Assembly (NCBI GenBank): GCA_028276305.1
Contig: JAPYWO010000109.1
Location: forward strand, 1-5,756
Direction of reading: 5' to 3'
DNA length: 5,756 nt
Source of the DNA: Candidatus Thermokryptus sp.
Lineage (GTDB): Bacteria; Bacteroidota; Ignavibacteria; Kryptoniales; Kryptoniaceae
Both the position numbers and the translations under genes were made by a program. The notes under the pieces were generated by a model. That model did not search any database. It was not told the origin of the DNA and worked only from the letters and a program-made list of their open reading frames with translations. Numbering within the stretch: the first letter of the stretch is position 1; every line of letters begins with the position of its first letter. Positions 5,170-5,756 of the stretch are shown here, one piece after another.

Positions 5170-5756
5170 ATGAGAACAAAAATTCTAAATTATCTTCACA
5201 AAATTCTTGACCCTGTTTCCGCGGAAAAGATGATAAAATCCCTACAATCAAGTCCGCCACTTTGCATTAGGACAAACACATTAAAAATCTCACCCGATGA
5301 ACTGAGAACACGACTTGAAAACCTCGGTTTTAAGTTAAATGAAGTTGAATCAGTCCCGGGTGCTTTCACAGTGCTTGAGGAGCCCGTGCCGATTTCAAAG
5401 ACAATTGAACATTTTGCGGGTTTATTCTACATTCAAAGTTTATCATCTATGCTTCCAACGGTTGCATTATCTCCCCAACCTGGGGAATACATTCTTGACA
5501 TCGCCTCTGCTCCGGGTTCAAAAGCAACGCATATTGCCCAGTTAATGAAAAATTCCGGTGTAATTTTTGCGAACGATGTTATCCCCGACCGTTTAAAAGT
5601 CCTCGTTCATAACATTGAACGACTTGGGATTTTAAATATCGCTGTTACTTCAATGGATGGAAACAGATTTGGGAACATCCTCCCCGAAATTTTTGACAGA
5701 GCTCTTGTAGATGCGCCATGCTCAGCGCTTGGTATAATCTCAAAAGCGAATGAAGT
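5170..5756 (+). CDS. RsmB/RsmF/NOP2-family rRNA cytosine-C5 methyltransferase, N-terminal part
   Basis: A SAM-dependent enzyme that makes 5-methylcytosine in rRNA. About 195 residues are visible before the right edge, starting MRTKILNYLHKILDP. PLCIRTNTLK (30-39) and the following region form the PUA-like/ferredoxin-like N1 domain of the family. FYIQSLSSMLP (86-96) leads into the Rossmann domain. Motif I is DIASAPGSK (110-118, SAM binding). Motif II is ANDVIPDRL with D136, and D163 lies in SMDGNRF. Motif IV is DAPCSALG (181-188) with C184, the cysteine that releases the product. The catalytic cysteine of motif VI is beyond the window. There is no NusB-like N-terminal domain, unlike E. coli RsmB. 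APGSK and the EH..GLFYIQ..SSMLP block resemble RsmF (YebU), and LMKNSGVIFAND...RL resembles NOP2, so the target base is left open. In motif IV the usual CSGxG has Ala for the first Gly. ATG at 5170 has no SD. Confidence 0.9.
   Translation, partial: MRTKILNYLHKILDPVSAEKMIKSLQSSPPLCIRTNTLKISPDELRTRLENLGFKLNEVESVPGAFTVLEEPVPISKTIEHFAGLFYIQSLSSMLPTVALSPQPGEYILDIASAPGSKATHIAQLMKNSGVIFANDVIPDRLKVLVHNIERLGILNIAVTSMDGNRFGNILPEIFDRALVDAPCSALGIISKANE

Noticed and set aside
5339..5545. Plus-strand 68-codon frame inside the methyltransferase gene.
   Set aside because: It is out of frame with the conserved motif I region (DIASAPGSK), which lies in the frame starting at 5170.
1..5756. tRNA or rRNA genes, CRISPR repeats, insertion sequence ends, prophage or defence genes.
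   Set aside because: No cloverleaf, spaced direct repeats, transposase or integrase motifs were seen on either strand; the genes present account for nearly all of the DNA.

Overview
The window is AT-rich and densely packed, with short intergenic gaps. It holds mostly housekeeping genes: seven on the minus strand and one running off the right edge on the plus strand. The proteins are rich in Lys, Glu and Ile. The gene set includes a free-standing TrpB2-type tryptophan synthase beta chain, an mS38/COX24-like mini ribosomal protein, an HU-family protein with a tail, and a zinc-ribbon/TPR membrane protein. Several starts lack an obvious Shine-Dalgarno sequence and two genes start with TTG. Together this suggests a bacterium of the Bacteroidota/Chlorobiota/Ignavibacteria-Kryptonia sphere, possibly thermophilic. 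That placement is inferred from protein style, not from a phylogenetic marker.

Layout. (1) Positions 1-304 (minus) hold the N-terminal part of glutamyl-tRNA synthetase, cut by the left edge. (2) Positions 335-1765 (minus) hold a complete TrpB2. (3) Positions 1740-2672 (minus) hold a secreted zinc enzyme of the S1/P1 nuclease / phospholipase C superfamily, whose 3' end overlaps the longest trpB frame. These three probably form one transcript in the order nuclease, trpB2, gltX. (4) A strong rho-independent terminator at 2711-2741 separates them from an upstream minus-strand operon. (5) That operon reads sppA (5076-4120), HU-like (4091-3729), zinc-ribbon/TPR protein (3708-2872), and a 31-residue, extremely basic mS38/bS22-like ribosomal protein (2845-2750). 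The last gene is very short and easily missed, but has the best Shine-Dalgarno in the window. (6) A 93-bp divergent intergenic region (5077-5169) separates sppA from a plus-strand RsmB/RsmF/NOP2-family rRNA m5C methyltransferase (5170 to the right edge).

The sppA operon combines membrane proteolysis, nucleoid architecture, a membrane-anchored TPR scaffold and a ribosomal subunit protein. The neighbouring methyltransferase and gltX add to a translation-related neighbourhood. I found no mobile element, CRISPR array, tRNA, rRNA or defence system. There is no gene-free stretch over 300 bases. The least ordinary items are the mini ribosomal protein gene with its strong SD, and an 18-bp sequence (CAATTTGCAWTAACGAAT) present in two separate intergenic regions, with a degenerate third copy before gltX.
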